A stretch of DNA of 64,000 bases, taken from positions 1 to 64,000 of the forward strand of contig JAETOQ010000002.1 in the NCBI GenBank assembly GCA_021771635.1, read 5' to 3'. Source of the stretch: Oscillospiraceae bacterium. Lineage in GTDB: Bacteria > Bacillota > Clostridia > Oscillospirales > Oscillospiraceae. A program made the translations under genes and the position numbers. Under the pieces are notes generated by a model. That model was not told the origin of the DNA. It worked only from the letters and a program-made list of their open reading frames with translations, and ran no database searches. The first letter of the stretch is position 1. The number at the start of each line of letters is the position of its first letter. Below are positions 26,833 to 36,398 of the stretch, piece after piece.

Positions 26833-27882
26833 CTAATTCTGGCCCTCCCAGATGCTCTCGTAGTCGTAGTTTACCACATATTCCCGGAGAGCGTCCAGTT
26901 TTGCCTCATAGTTTTCCAGTGTCAGCAGATGCTCCGTTCCGGCCATGGCCTTGGACATCTTCCAGGTCACACGGCCCGCCACGTGGATGTGGTCCGCATA
27001 GTTGTCCAGGTCCGTGATGGTGTCGATGTCCGTCAGGAAGCACTGGATCTTCACATTGTCGTATGCCAGCAGCGCCTCCGTGGCGTGCTTCAGCACGGCG
27101 AACATGGCATCCGTCCTCCCCTGGCGCTCCATCTTGTCCCAGAACAGGATGCTGTACGGCGAGTAGTAGAAGATGAACTCCGTGTTGGGGTGTTCTGTCA
27201 GCCAGGTCTCCACCACCGCCAGATTTTCATCGCAGATGTCAAAAAAGGCGTCCTCCGGCAGGACGGTATCCTCGGCCTCCGGCCGCTGATACCCGGCCAG
27301 CGCCAGCTCCTTGGAGAAAAAGACGTTCCCGTCCCACACAAAGGCGTCCTGGAGGGCCTGGGTATTGCCCGCCGCCTTTTCCCGCACCACATACAGCGCC
27401 CGCACCAGCACGTCCTTGTTCAGAAGATAGGGGCTGTCATTCCAGGGATTGGTGTCATAGAGATACGCCGGCAGCTGGTCCGGGGCCTCCTCCACGGAGC
27501 GGACCAGGATGTTGGGGTCCAGGCCGAAGATCACCCGCTTTACATCGTGTGTCTGGCAGGCGTAATCCAGGGCCTGGGAAAACTCGTGAAAGCCGCCGTT
27601 GGGAAAGGTCGCCTTTACCGTCCTGGTGTCAAAATAGGCGTCAAACCACAGCGGGCGGTAATTGGCCGCCAGAGAGGTGCCCATCAACACGGTCTCGTAG
27701 TCCTGACTGCGCAGCAGGCCCGCCGTCTGGCACCGCTGTTCAAACCAGACCTCCGCCTCCGGGTCCGGGGCGCGGTAGTGGAAGAAGGGGTCCACGGTCA
27801 CCACAACGGCGGCGCAGAGGCCCAGCATCGCGGCTATCGCCGCCAGCAGGCCCAGCGCCCATTTCCGGTATTCCTGTTTCAA
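26833..27882 (-). CDS. Membrane-anchored SGNH/AlgX-DltD-like partner of the MBOAT acyltransferase, 349 aa
   Basis: One N-terminal transmembrane helix (WALGLLAAIAAMLGLCAAVVV), then an extracytoplasmic domain with VLMGTSLAANY, a candidate GxS block, and a late DHIHVAG segment resembling an SGNH catalytic D-x-x-H. It follows the MBOAT gene by 12 nt in the same operon. MBOAT proteins of the AlgI/DltB type work with such proteins to O-acylate extracellular glycans or wall polymers. The polymer is unknown. Confidence 0.65.
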   Translation of the reverse strand: MKQEYRKWALGLLAAIAAMLGLCAAVVVTVDPFFHYRAPDPEAEVWFEQRCQTAGLLRSQDYETVLMGTSLAANYRPLWFDAYFDTRTVKATFPNGGFHEFSQALDYACQTHDVKRVIFGLDPNILVRSVEEAPDQLPAYLYDTNPWNDSPYLLNKDVLVRALYVVREKAAGNTQALQDAFVWDGNVFFSKELALAGYQRPEAEDTVLPEDAFFDICDENLAVVETWLTEHPNTEFIFYYSPYSILFWDKMERQGRTDAMFAVLKHATEALLAYDNVKIQCFLTDIDTITDLDNYADHIHVAGRVTWKMSKAMAGTEHLLTLENYEAKLDALREYVVNYDYESIWEGQN

Positions 27883-27894
27883 GCCTCTCCCCCC

Positions 27895-29319
27895 TTAAAA
27901 ATTCGCATAGATGAACTGGGTAATGCCGCTGAAGGACAGCACAGACCATACCCCCAGCACCCACAGCGCCGCGCCCCGCCAGAAGGTGGGCCGGAACCGC
28001 TCCATCTGCTGGATGGTGTTCCGGGGCCACAGCGCGATGACCGATCCGGTGATGTACAGCGCCGCCGTCACCAGCAGGTTCCGCCAGGGGGCGATGAAGG
28101 GCAGCAGGATGCGGATGACCTCCTGCTCGCAGGTGAACAGTCCCTCGGACAGCCACGGCATGGGCCTGGCAAAATCAAGGGAGCAGACAGCTTTCAAAAT
28201 GTCATTGCCCGCCGCCACTGTCGGCGCCCGGAAGTAGATCCAGGCCAGATTGACAAAGGCAAAGGTCAAGGCCCACCGCAGCCAGGCGGGCAGCCTGTCC
28301 AGCCGCCGTCCCAGCAGCCGTTCCGCGATTTGCGCCAGGCCATGGAGGGCGCCCCACAGCAGGAACGTCCATCCCGCGCCGTGCCAGAAGCCGCTGACCA
28401 GGAAAATGATCAGGATGTTCAGACAGGTCCGGGCCGTGCCCCGTTTGCTGCCACCCAGTGGGAAGTACAGGCACTCCCGCAGGAACGTGGTCAGGGTGAT
28501 GTGCCACCGCTTCCAGAACTCCCCCACCGACAGGCTTCGGTAGGGTGAATCAAAGTTCACCGGCAGGCGGATGCCCAGCAGGCGGGCGCAGCCCGCCGCC
28601 ACATCGCAGTAGCCGGAAAAATCAAAATACAGCTGGAGGGTATAGCCCAGCACCACCATGGCCGCCGACACTGTGGTCAGCCGTTCCGGGTGGGCGTAAC
28701 CGTTGTTCACGATGACGCCGAAGCCCTCTGCCAGCAGCGCCTTTTTCGCCATGCCGGTGCAGATGGCATACAGGCCAGCCGCCGCGTCCTGCCAGTCGGG
28801 CCGCAGGAATTTTTCGCTCCTCAGCTGGGGAAAAAACGCGCCGGGTCTCAAAATGGGGCCGGAGGTGACCGTGGGGAAGAAAAACGTGTAAAGCGTCAGA
28901 TCGTCACCCTGGACCGGCTGGTACTGGCGGGTATAGGCCTCCTTCAGCAGCCAGAGCTGCTGGAAGGTGAAAAAGCTGAGTCCCAGCGGCGCCCAGCCGA
29001 TGGACAGCCTGCCGCCGGTAAAAAATCCGGTGTATTTGAATGCCGCCAGCACGGCGATATGCCAGCAGCACCCCAGTATGAATGCCCTGCGGCGGGAAGC
29101 CTCTTCTGCCCCGCACAGCCGCTGAAGCACTCCGGCGGTCACAGTCATGCCAACGGCCAGCACCAAAAACGCCTGCCAGCCGCCGCCCGCCACGTAGAAG
29201 AACAGGCTGGCCACCATCAGCAGCAGCCGTCCAGCCCAGGGCGCTCTCCGGCCCACGGCCAGGCAGATCGCCGTGGTGGCTGTCAGAAAAGCCAAAAATG
29301 ATAGGGATTGAAAGTTCAT
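27895..29319 (-). CDS. MBOAT-family O-acyltransferase (AlgI/DltB-like), 474 aa
   Basis: A polytopic membrane enzyme that moves acyl groups to polymers outside the membrane. Motifs: YLYF-type start (SLSFLAFLTATTAICL), LQLYFDFSGYCDVA, FDSPYRSLSVGEFWKRWHITLTTFLRECLYFPLGGS, and the catalytic His in FLVSGFWHGAGWTFLLWG. Length is typical. It begins five bases after the XRE gene, so the two are co-transcribed with the SGNH-like gene. Confidence 0.92.
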   Translation of the reverse strand: MNFQSLSFLAFLTATTAICLAVGRRAPWAGRLLLMVASLFFYVAGGGWQAFLVLAVGMTVTAGVLQRLCGAEEASRRRAFILGCCWHIAVLAAFKYTGFFTGGRLSIGWAPLGLSFFTFQQLWLLKEAYTRQYQPVQGDDLTLYTFFFPTVTSGPILRPGAFFPQLRSEKFLRPDWQDAAAGLYAICTGMAKKALLAEGFGVIVNNGYAHPERLTTVSAAMVVLGYTLQLYFDFSGYCDVAAGCARLLGIRLPVNFDSPYRSLSVGEFWKRWHITLTTFLRECLYFPLGGSKRGTARTCLNILIIFLVSGFWHGAGWTFLLWGALHGLAQIAERLLGRRLDRLPAWLRWALTFAFVNLAWIYFRAPTVAAGNDILKAVCSLDFARPMPWLSEGLFTCEQEVIRILLPFIAPWRNLLVTAALYITGSVIALWPRNTIQQMERFRPTFWRGAALWVLGVWSVLSFSGITQFIYANF

Positions 29320-29323
29320 ATCA

Positions 29324-30004
29324 TCACTCCGAGAGCTTGTTCAGCCGGGTATCCGCGGTGCTCAGTACCTGTGTCAGGCTCTGGCAGCGGCCGGGATAGC
29401 TGTCGCTCAGGGCCTCTGCCGACAGGTCGGGAAATTCCGTCTTCTGGGCCGCCTGGCTCCGCAGGGCCCGGGCATACCGTGTCTCCGCCAGTTTCATATC
29501 CGCATCGGCCATGCCCATGGTGCAGGCGGCGGGGTCCAGGGCGAAATAGGCCTCGTTGGCTCCGGCGGCCCGGTACAGATGGCGGTAGAGCTGATAGACC
29601 GCGCTGCCCAGATAGGACGCCGCCGCGTTGATGGCGGTCTTGTCCCCCAGCTTGCCCAGCAGGCCAAACAGCACGCTCACCGCGCCGGAGAGCAGCTTGC
29701 TCTGGAGTGTCGCCATGACGCTCCCCTGCAGAACGTTGCCGGGTTCCGCCGCGTTCAGCACCTCCTCCGAGGTCAGCATGCTGCCCTCCCGGGACAGGGT
29801 GCGGCCCAGGATGAAGTCGGCAGAGACGTTATAGTAGTCGCAGGCCTTGACCACGAAGGAAAGACCCGGCTCCCGGACGCCGTTTTCATAGTGGGAAAGC
29901 AGTGCCTGGGAGATGCCTAGGTCGGCTGCGGCGGTGCGCTGGGACACGCCCCGCTCCCGCCGCAGCAGGGACAGGGTGCGGGAAAATTCAGAAGTGGAAG
30001 CCAT
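29324..30004 (-). CDS. XRE-family regulator with a C-terminal helical domain, 226 aa
   Basis: HTH at residues 7-63 (LRRERGVSQRTAAADLG, QALLSHYENG). The remaining 160 residues are mostly helical and unassigned, with a hydrophobic stretch LLSGAVSVLFGLLGKLG. As first gene of the MBOAT operon, and with three CTATACG half-sites immediately upstream, it is probably an autoregulator controlling surface acylation. Confidence 0.8.
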   Translation of the reverse strand: MASTSEFSRTLSLLRRERGVSQRTAAADLGISQALLSHYENGVREPGLSFVVKACDYYNVSADFILGRTLSREGSMLTSEEVLNAAEPGNVLQGSVMATLQSKLLSGAVSVLFGLLGKLGDKTAINAAASYLGSAVYQLYRHLYRAAGANEAYFALDPAACTMGMADADMKLAETRYARALRSQAAQKTEFPDLSAEALSDSYPGRCQSLTQVLSTADTRLNKLSE

Positions 30005-30024
30005 ATTTCTCTCTCCTTTGGGTT

Positions 30025-30072
30025 CTATACGAAATACACGCCGTATAGTTTAGCAGAAACTATACGGCGTGT
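30025..30072. promoter_or_regulatory. Operator array before the XRE-MBOAT operon
   Basis: Three CTATACG/CGTATAG half-sites. The first two form an inverted pair with a 10-bp spacer. The second and third belong to a perfect inverted repeat with 16-bp arms (ACACGCCGTATAGTTT ... AAACTATACGGCGTGT) around AGCAG. Confidence 0.7.
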
Positions 30073-30246
30073 AAAGAATTTTTCAGTTTTTTCTCTCCCC
30101 ATCCGGCATCCAGCCCACAATATCCTCCAACGCACAGTCCAGGACCACACAGCTTATCCAGCGTATCCGCGGTGACGTTCAGAAGATTTTCCCGAAGCCG
30201 CCGGGGAATTGAAGCGGGCCAGGCAGAAGGGCCGCCATACCATCGC

Positions 30247-31128
30247 TTAAAACAGCCCCACCTGGTCAGGCAGGACATCCCCGCCAATGTTCCGCAGCTG
30301 GCGGCCATTCTCCTCCCCCAGCTGGTCCACGATGGCCATTTTGCGGATAATGTTCTTAGCCGTCAGGTCCAGAGCGGTTCCCTCGCTATAATCCGCTGGG
30401 AAGATAAAGTCCACCCGGCCCTTTGCCAGCAGGTCCTCCACGCCCTGGCGGTTGGTCTCCTGGTACACGGCGATGGCCTGGCCGCCGTAGGCCCGCATCA
30501 TCTTCATACAGGGCACATCGGAAAGGCCGTCCCCGATGTAGACCATGTTGGTGAACGGCACCCGCTTGCTGTCATCGGGCATGGAGTCGTTCAGCGTCTT
30601 GTCATCGGACACATCCAGCACGCCCTTGTTGATGCGGTAGACGAACTGTGTCTTGGCGGTGAAATTGACCGTCAGCTTGGGCCACACAGGCCGGCCTTCC
30701 CCGTCATAATAAAATTCACTGGCGTAGATCTCCTTGAATTCGCCGCTGATGGAGGAACCCTCAATGATCTCCCGGAGGCCGGAGGAGATAACGTAGTGCT
30801 CCACCTGGACGCCCTGCTCCCCGCCAAAGGCGTTGATGCGCCGGAACCACTCCTGCACGCCGGGGAACAGCACGATGTCCCGGCCCATCTCCCGCAGGCT
30901 CTCCCGGGTAAAGGGCAGGTGCCGCTTCTCCGACTCCTGGATCATGGTGTACATATAGGCCAGGATGCCGTCCATGCGGTTGGCGTGGCCGAACCCGTTG
31001 GCCAGAGCCCAGAATTCCCTGGGCGCCATGCCCAGGCTGGGGATAAAGGCATAGTCCTCCATATCGGTGGTGCAGAGCGTTTTATCAAAATCGTACAAGA
31101 ACGCCACGATGGGCTGCTGTCTCTCCAT
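30247..31128 (-). CDS. HAD-family phosphatase, phosphoserine-phosphatase type, 293 aa
   Basis: Motif I FLYDFDKTLCTTD at residue ~10, motif II in YVISSGL, and motif III VYIGDGLSDVPCM are complete, so it is an active HAD hydrolase. About 290 residues, with an alpha-helical cap inserted after motif I. It is separated by a terminator from divIVA upstream. The substrate is not evident. Confidence 0.82.
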   Translation of the reverse strand: MERQQPIVAFLYDFDKTLCTTDMEDYAFIPSLGMAPREFWALANGFGHANRMDGILAYMYTMIQESEKRHLPFTRESLREMGRDIVLFPGVQEWFRRINAFGGEQGVQVEHYVISSGLREIIEGSSISGEFKEIYASEFYYDGEGRPVWPKLTVNFTAKTQFVYRINKGVLDVSDDKTLNDSMPDDSKRVPFTNMVYIGDGLSDVPCMKMMRAYGGQAIAVYQETNRQGVEDLLAKGRVDFIFPADYSEGTALDLTAKNIIRKMAIVDQLGEENGRQLRNIGGDVLPDQVGLF

Positions 31129-31149
31129 AGATATCTCCTCCGGTAAGAA

Positions 31150-31175
31150 AAAAGCGGCTCCTATGAGCCGCTTTT
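31150..31175 (-). terminator. Terminator after divIVA
   Basis: AAAAGCGGCTC / GAGCCGCTTTT stem. On the minus strand it ends in TTTTTTCTT. Confidence 0.85.
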
Positions 31176-31179
31176 CCGG

Positions 31180-31878
31180 TCAGTCCTCTCCGCTGTAATT
31201 GCGGCCGAATTTCAGATCATTCAGATTGATGCGGCGGGTGGCCTCCAGCGGCTCCTCCTTGGCAAAGGGATCGCCCTCCGGATAATCGTCTTCCGCGGGG
31301 GCCTCCGCTTCCTGGGCAGGCTCTTCGGCCGCAGCCTCGCCATCCTGGGCGGAGAACGCCGCCATGACCTTCTCCTCGATCTCCTCCACAGGCGCCTCCG
31401 CCTCCTGGGCGGGGGCAGGCATTTCCACCGGCGCCTGGGGCAGCCGCTCCAGGAGCTGCAGCTCCTGAGTGCAGATATCGCGGCTGGCGGCAATGAATTT
31501 GGCCAGTTCCAGCTGGCCCTGGCGCAGGCGCGCCTCGGCCTCCTTCAGTTCCTGATCCATCTGGGCGATCCGGTCCTGGGCGCCGGTCTCCGCCTGGGCC
31601 AGGATCTCATCCCGCTTGGCCTCCGCCTCACGGACGATGGAATCCGCCATCCGCTGGGCGGTCAGAAGTGTCGCCCGCATGGAGTCCTCCGTGGCGCGGT
31701 ATTCCTCCACCTTCTCCACCAAAACCTTCATTTTGGCCTTCAGCGCCGCGTTTTCCTTGTAAAGCGCCGTATAGTCGTCTGTCAGCTCGTCCAGAAACTC
31801 GTCTACCATGGCCATGTTATAGCCGCCCATGACCGCCTTGGTAAAGGCATGGGTGGAAACTTCCTGCGGTGTCAGCAT
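31180..31878 (-). CDS. DivIVA-domain cell-division/polarity protein, 232 aa
   Basis: The N-terminal DivIVA lipid-binding segment (LTPQEVSTHAFTKAVMGGYNMAMVDEFLDEL) is followed by a long coiled coil (about 35-135) and an acidic Ala/Glu/Pro-rich tail ending NLKFGRNYSGED. It recruits division or wall proteins to curved membrane. It lies 17 nt after sepF, the usual division-cluster neighbour. Confidence 0.9.
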   Translation of the reverse strand: MLTPQEVSTHAFTKAVMGGYNMAMVDEFLDELTDDYTALYKENAALKAKMKVLVEKVEEYRATEDSMRATLLTAQRMADSIVREAEAKRDEILAQAETGAQDRIAQMDQELKEAEARLRQGQLELAKFIAASRDICTQELQLLERLPQAPVEMPAPAQEAEAPVEEIEEKVMAAFSAQDGEAAAEEPAQEAEAPAEDDYPEGDPFAKEEPLEATRRINLNDLKFGRNYSGED

Positions 31879-31895
31879 ACCCGTCTATCCCCCTG

Positions 31896-32330
31896 TCAGA
31901 AATACAGCCCGTTGTTTTCCAGCTCGTCAATGAGGTCGCCCTCAATGTCCACGTGATAGGGCGTGATGATATATGTATTGACGGCCACCTTCTTAATCTT
32001 GCCCTCGCCGGCATAGGCCACGCCGGACAAAAAGTCCACCAGGCGGCGGGCGATATCCTTATTGGTGGACTCCAGGTTCAGCACCACCGTCCGCTTGTCC
32101 TTCAGATGGTCGGCGATCTCGGAGGCGTTCTCAAAGCGCTCCGGCTTCACCAGCACCACCTTCAGCTGGGTGGTGGCGTGGATGTTCACCACCTTGTTGC
32201 GGCGGTCCTCGGCTTTATTCCGGCGCTCTTCAAAGGCGTCCTTCCGGGGATCTTCCTCAAAATCTTCAAATTCCTCGTCTTCATCCTCGTAAGGATGTGT
32301 CAGCTTTTTCAGCTCATCAATGATGCTCAT
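31896..32330 (-). CDS. sepF: Cell division protein SepF, 144 aa
   Basis: A Z-ring membrane anchor that bundles FtsZ. It has an N-terminal amphipathic segment, an acidic linker and the SepF core (VVLVKPERFENASEIADHL ... VVLNLESTNKDIARRLVDFLSG). ATG at 32330 is chosen from AGGAGG at eight bases; the ORF-track start is an upstream TTG. Confidence 0.95.
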   Translation of the reverse strand: MSIIDELKKLTHPYEDEDEEFEDFEEDPRKDAFEERRNKAEDRRNKVVNIHATTQLKVVLVKPERFENASEIADHLKDKRTVVLNLESTNKDIARRLVDFLSGVAYAGEGKIKKVAVNTYIITPYHVDIEGDLIDELENNGLYF

Positions 32331-32354
32331 CGGCAAAACCTCCTGTTGGAGCGA

Positions 32355-33053
32355 TCAATTGTAGTGGCGGGCGCCGAATATGGCGGTGCCTACCCGAACC
32401 ATGGTAGCGCCGGCACGAATGGCATCCTCATAATCACCGCTCATGCCCATGGACAGATATTTAAGTTCATTATGAAACAATTTTGTATTGATGTCAACAT
32501 AAAGTGCCCGAACTTTATCAAAATACCGCATATTGGCATCCCGGTCCGCGTCCGCGGGCGGGATCGTCATCACCCCCCGCACCCGGACATGGGCATAGGT
32601 CCCGGCGGTCTCCGCCGCCGCAAAGACTGCGTCCGGCGCGAAACCGCTCTTAGCCGCTTCCTCCCCAATATTGACCTCCAGCAGGATATCCTGGACCAGC
32701 TCCCGTGCGGCGGCCACCTTTTCGATCTCGTCCAGCAGCTCGATGGAGCCCACGGACTGGATCATGTCCACATGGCCCACCACCTGCTTGACCTTGTTGC
32801 GCTGGAGATGGCCGATAAAATGCAGCGGTGCGCCGTCATAGGCGTGCTCCGACAGCTTCTGCGTCATCTCCTGGACCCGGTTCTCTCCCAGCACGTCGAT
32901 CCCGGCGGCAATGGCCTCCCGGCATGCGGCGGCGTCATTCATCTTGCTGGCTCCCACCAGGATGATCTCGCCGGGGTCACGTCCCGCCTCCCGGGCGGCG
33001 GCGGCAATTTTCTCCCGGACCCGGGCAATATTCTCCGCAATGGACATAGGCAT
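32355..33053 (-). CDS. PLP homeostasis protein YggS/PLPBP family, 232 aa
   Basis: A PLP-binding TIM barrel that balances vitamin B6 and amino/keto acid pools. The PLP lysine lies in VGASKMNDA. Other motifs are GENRVQEM, FIGHLQRNKVK, LSMGMSGDYEDAI and RVGTAIFG. Start set at 33053 with AAGGGA at seven bases. Position next to sepF (ylmE-ylmF order) is conserved in Firmicutes. Confidence 0.93.
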   Translation of the reverse strand: MPMSIAENIARVREKIAAAAREAGRDPGEIILVGASKMNDAAACREAIAAGIDVLGENRVQEMTQKLSEHAYDGAPLHFIGHLQRNKVKQVVGHVDMIQSVGSIELLDEIEKVAAARELVQDILLEVNIGEEAAKSGFAPDAVFAAAETAGTYAHVRVRGVMTIPPADADRDANMRYFDKVRALYVDINTKLFHNELKYLSMGMSGDYEDAIRAGATMVRVGTAIFGARHYN

Positions 33054-33085
33054 TCCAACTTCCCTTCTGAACATTTTCTATGATG

Positions 33086-34345
33086 TTATCCAAGGACTTT
33101 TCCGTCATACAGATCGACGGCCGTAATGATGACCTCATCGCCGGGGCGGAGCCTGAGCTTCTCCTTTCCCTCCGGCCCATTGGCCCGCACCAGGATAAAG
33201 CCGCTGCCATTGTACAGCACCTCCACCGGCTTGAAGACCGCCTCCTTGCCCACGACACAGTAGACACCGGTGACCTGGACCTCCTTGGCGGCGCCGTTCT
33301 CGTCTGTCTCCGTCTCCGTCCGCATGCGCAGCGCCTCTTTCGGCACCCGGATCCCCTCGACCGCTCTGGTGACCACCGTGGCGCTCTGCTGGCGCAGGAG
33401 CGTCAGCTCCGGCAGATGCGTCCGCCCCTTGAAAACCACCACAACACGGCCGTTTTCCTCTGCCCCGACGCTGTCCACCGTCACATCCAGGTCCCGCTCG
33501 ATGCTTTTGGCAAAGTGCAGGCTCAGGCTGTCGGCCTTCTCCAGTTCCCTGGCCTCCGCCGCGGACATGGCGGCGGCGTAGTACCAGCTGTCCCCCAGAA
33601 TCAGCTTGCCCAGCTCGGAACGCACCGCTCCATCTGCCTGCACGCCCGCCAGCTTTGACGGCGTCAGCCCCGGCAGGATCTCCGGTGTCAGAACGGTCTC
33701 ATATCCGTCCACCACGGCGGAGAACAGGCCCGAGGCCGGCGCGGTGATCTGCCGGACGGAGCCGGCCGCCTGTGACCGCAGCTCTCTGAGCTGGGTGTTC
33801 AGCACCTCGATCCGGGTGGAGAGGTCCTCCGTGTCGGAGTAGGTATAGTCCCGCTTCATGACCAGCGCCCGCAGTTCACCGGCCCGCTTTTCCGCCGAGT
33901 CCAGCCTGTCCTCCGCCAGAGCCTGCCGGTAACTCAGCAGGCTCTGCATGATCTGCGTGTCCAGCTTCAGGGATACTTCGGCCCCCAGCGCCGCCTCCTG
34001 CGCGTACTGGAGCTGTTCGATCTGTGCGGTCAGGGCGTTGATCTCGTTCTGGCGGTCAAAAGACGCCTGGTCCGCATAGGCCGTGGCGATCACGCCGCCG
34101 ACGGAGACCCGCTCGCCCTCCGCCTTTTGGATCTGTATCAGCCCATTGGCATCGTCGGTCAGCACCTGTTCCCTGCGCACCACATAGCCGGAGAGGTCGC
34201 TGCCCTCCTCCACCTGATAGCTGTACGCCAGCGTCGTGGTCAGCGGATCACTGAAATAGAGAAACGCCTGGACGCCGAAGTACGCAAGCGCGGCCATCAT
34301 GATCAGCGCCATCAGTATTTTCGTTCCGAGAGAGTTGTTTTTCAT
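33086..34345 (-). CDS. HlyD-like membrane adaptor protein, 419 aa
   Basis: One N-terminal helix (ILMALIMMAALAYFGVQAFLYF), then a HlyD/biotinyl-lipoyl-like domain with a coiled-coil hairpin (about 85-190) and a C-terminal beta domain. No exporter ATPase or permease is adjacent. The gene sits in the yggS-sepF-divIVA group, so an envelope or division role is possible. Confidence 0.7.
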   Translation of the reverse strand: MKNNSLGTKILMALIMMAALAYFGVQAFLYFSDPLTTTLAYSYQVEEGSDLSGYVVRREQVLTDDANGLIQIQKAEGERVSVGGVIATAYADQASFDRQNEINALTAQIEQLQYAQEAALGAEVSLKLDTQIMQSLLSYRQALAEDRLDSAEKRAGELRALVMKRDYTYSDTEDLSTRIEVLNTQLRELRSQAAGSVRQITAPASGLFSAVVDGYETVLTPEILPGLTPSKLAGVQADGAVRSELGKLILGDSWYYAAAMSAAEARELEKADSLSLHFAKSIERDLDVTVDSVGAEENGRVVVVFKGRTHLPELTLLRQQSATVVTRAVEGIRVPKEALRMRTETETDENGAAKEVQVTGVYCVVGKEAVFKPVEVLYNGSGFILVRANGPEGKEKLRLRPGDEVIITAVDLYDGKVLG

Positions 34346-34406
34346 CACACAATTGCCTCTTATTGCCTCTTATGGTGCGCACTCCCCTCCCGGGAAACTG
34401 CGCGGT

Positions 34407-34637
34407 TCAAGAAATGTCTTCCGTCAGATCCACCGTCCGGATGGGCGCGATGGTGGAGATCGCGTGCTTGTAGATCACCTGCTGTCTGCCGTCGCTGTCC
34501 AGGATGACCACGAAGGCGTCAAAGCCGGTGATGACGCCCCGCATCTGGAAGCCGTTCATCAAAAACATGGTCACGGGCAGCTTGTCCCGTTTTGCACGGA
34601 GAAGAAAAATGTCCTGTAAATTCGCTTTTGTCTGCAT
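34407..34637 (-). CDS. hfq: RNA chaperone Hfq, 76 aa
   Basis: An Sm-like hexameric RNA chaperone. Sm1 includes [20 protein letters not shown] and G.Q..G.I..FD.F; Sm2 is [12 protein letters not shown], close to the YKHAIST consensus. The ATG at 34637 follows AAAGGAG; the ORF-track extension upstream has no support. It follows miaA, the same gene order as in proteobacteria. Confidence 0.96.
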   Translation of the reverse strand: MQTKANLQDIFLLRAKRDKLPVTMFLMNGFQMRGVITGFDAFVVILDSDGRQQVIYKHAISTIAPIRTVDLTEDIS

Positions 34638-34728
34638 GTCGTCCGCTCCTTTTTTCTTTGTCGGTCGGACGATCTTCTTGTATGTACCGCCCGCCTCAGG
34701 GCCTCGACAAGTTGAGAGGGCCCCAGGG

Positions 34729-35673
34729 CTAGGATACGCCCGCGGCGGCCAGGATTTTCGTCGAAACCTGTATGGCCCGCGCAAAATCCCGCTCTTTTTT
34801 CCAAAAAATCCAGTGGATGTCCCGATTCCTCCGCAGCCAGGTCAGCTGGCGCTTGGCATACTGCCGGGAGCGGAGCTTCACCTCTTCAATGGCCTCCGCC
34901 TCTGCGGCGGTGCCCTCCAGCACTCCCAGGAACTCCTTGTAGCCGATGGCCTGGAGCGCCGTCGCCTCCCGGGGCAGGCCGCTCTCCAGCAGGCGCTGCA
35001 CCTCCGCCAGCAAGCCCTCCTCCACCATCTTGTCCACCCGGCGGTCAATGAGGTCCCACATGTCCGCCCGGTCCTCAAACTGCAGTCCGATCCAGACGGC
35101 GTCATACCGGGGCGGGAGCTTCCTGGTCTCCTCATTGTGGGCCGTGATGGTCTTTCCGGTCTCCAGGTACACCTCCAGCGCCCGGAGAATGCGCTTTTCA
35201 TCCGCCGGGTGCAGCCGTTCCGCCGACGCGGGGTCCACCTGGCGCAGCTCTTCCAGAAGGGGGCCGATCCCCTCCCGCTCCAGCCGCCGCTGGAGTTCGC
35301 GCCGCACCTCTCCCCCGGCGTGTCCCGCCGCGAAGCCGTGGCCTTTCACCACAGCGTCCAGCCAAAGTCCCGTGCCGCCCACCAGAATGGGCAGCTTTCC
35401 TCTGGCCAAAATATCGTCCACGATGGCGGCGGCCTCCCGGGCGTACCGGGCGGCGGACCACTGCTCCGCCGGGTCCGCCACGGCGATCATGTGGTGGGGC
35501 ACCCCCCCCATTTCCGCCGCCGTGGGGGCGGCGGTGCCGATGGTCATGCCCCGGTAGATCTGCATGGAGTCGGCGGAGACCACCTCGCCGTTGAACCGCT
35601 TTGCCAACTGGACGCCCAGCGTCGTTTTTCCGCAGGCCGTGGGGCCGACGACGCAGACGATCTTCGGTGCCAT
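34729..35673 (-). CDS. miaA: tRNA dimethylallyltransferase, 314 aa
   Basis: Adds a dimethylallyl group to A37 of UNN-reading tRNAs. P-loop [15 protein letters not shown], then [28 protein letters not shown], and the zinc-independent core with [13 protein letters not shown] near the end. Full length. The MiaB methylthiotransferase acting on the same base is encoded at 44406-45818. Confidence 0.96.
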   Translation of the reverse strand: MAPKIVCVVGPTACGKTTLGVQLAKRFNGEVVSADSMQIYRGMTIGTAAPTAAEMGGVPHHMIAVADPAEQWSAARYAREAAAIVDDILARGKLPILVGGTGLWLDAVVKGHGFAAGHAGGEVRRELQRRLEREGIGPLLEELRQVDPASAERLHPADEKRILRALEVYLETGKTITAHNEETRKLPPRYDAVWIGLQFEDRADMWDLIDRRVDKMVEEGLLAEVQRLLESGLPREATALQAIGYKEFLGVLEGTAAEAEAIEEVKLRSRQYAKRQLTWLRRNRDIHWIFWKKERDFARAIQVSTKILAAAGVS

Positions 35674-35801
35674 GGTCTCCCTCCTCTCTCAATGCTCGTG
35701 CAGATGCTGGTATTCCTCTTTCCAGACGTATTCGCTATATACCCGGCAGGCATACCGCCGTCAGCAGGATACGGTCTTCCCGTTTCATTCCCTGTCCTCT
35801 C

Positions 35802-36395
35802 TCAGAAGGTCTCTGCCAGTTTCCCCGCCAGAGCGCAGGCCGCTTCCAGCAGCTCCGGCGCTTTCGCCGGATCGATGTCCAGCCCGCCGGCAAACACATA
35901 GTCGAACTGCCCGATGCCGAACATGGCGCACAGCTGCCGCCAGTACAGCACGCCGAGGCTGTCCTCCCGCTCCACATCCCCGCCGGAGGTCAGATACGCC
36001 AGACGCTCCGCCCGGCAGTCGCCGTGACAGCCGTCCGCCTCATAGTGATACGTCAGGCCGTTGGCGGAGATGTACTCGATATAGGTCCGCAAAGCGGCGG
36101 GAAAGCTCAGGTCCCAGAAAGGTGCCGCCACGACGATGCGGTCCGCCGCCCGGAACTGCCGGGCCAGGTCAAACACCGGCGCGTCCCAGGCGCCCACGCC
36201 CGCCAAAGCGTCCCGGTCGTTCAGCATCTCCGGTCCAAAGTGTCTCAGAGTCAGAAGCGTTTCCGGTCTCACGGTCTCGATCTCCGCGCCCGGGTGCGCC
36301 GCCCGAAATGCCTCCAAAAACGCCCTTGCCAGGGACAGCGTCCGGGAGTTCTCTCCCCGCTGGCTGATGCAGCAATTCACAAATAAGAGTTTCAT
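35802..36395 (-). CDS. Flavodoxin-fold NAD(P)H:quinone/azo reductase, 197 aa
   Basis: FMN-dependent NADH-azoreductase/NQO family: VNCCISQRGENSRTLSLARAFL at the start, a phosphate-binding loop, and AAPFWDLSFPAALRTYIEYI. Probably a cytoplasmic two-electron reductase of quinone- or azo-like compounds. The start lies four bases after the DUF6440 stop. Confidence 0.8.
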   Translation of the reverse strand: MKLLFVNCCISQRGENSRTLSLARAFLEAFRAAHPGAEIETVRPETLLTLRHFGPEMLNDRDALAGVGAWDAPVFDLARQFRAADRIVVAAPFWDLSFPAALRTYIEYISANGLTYHYEADGCHGDCRAERLAYLTSGGDVEREDSLGVLYWRQLCAMFGIGQFDYVFAGGLDIDPAKAPELLEAACALAGKLAETF

Positions 36396-36398
36396 GGT

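Noticed and set aside
35690-35790. Short coding-like ending (VYSEYVWKEEYQHLHEH) between the FMN reductase and miaA
   Set aside because: No start codon in frame after the preceding stop and no homologue recognised. The overlapping ATG frame ends after 17 codons.
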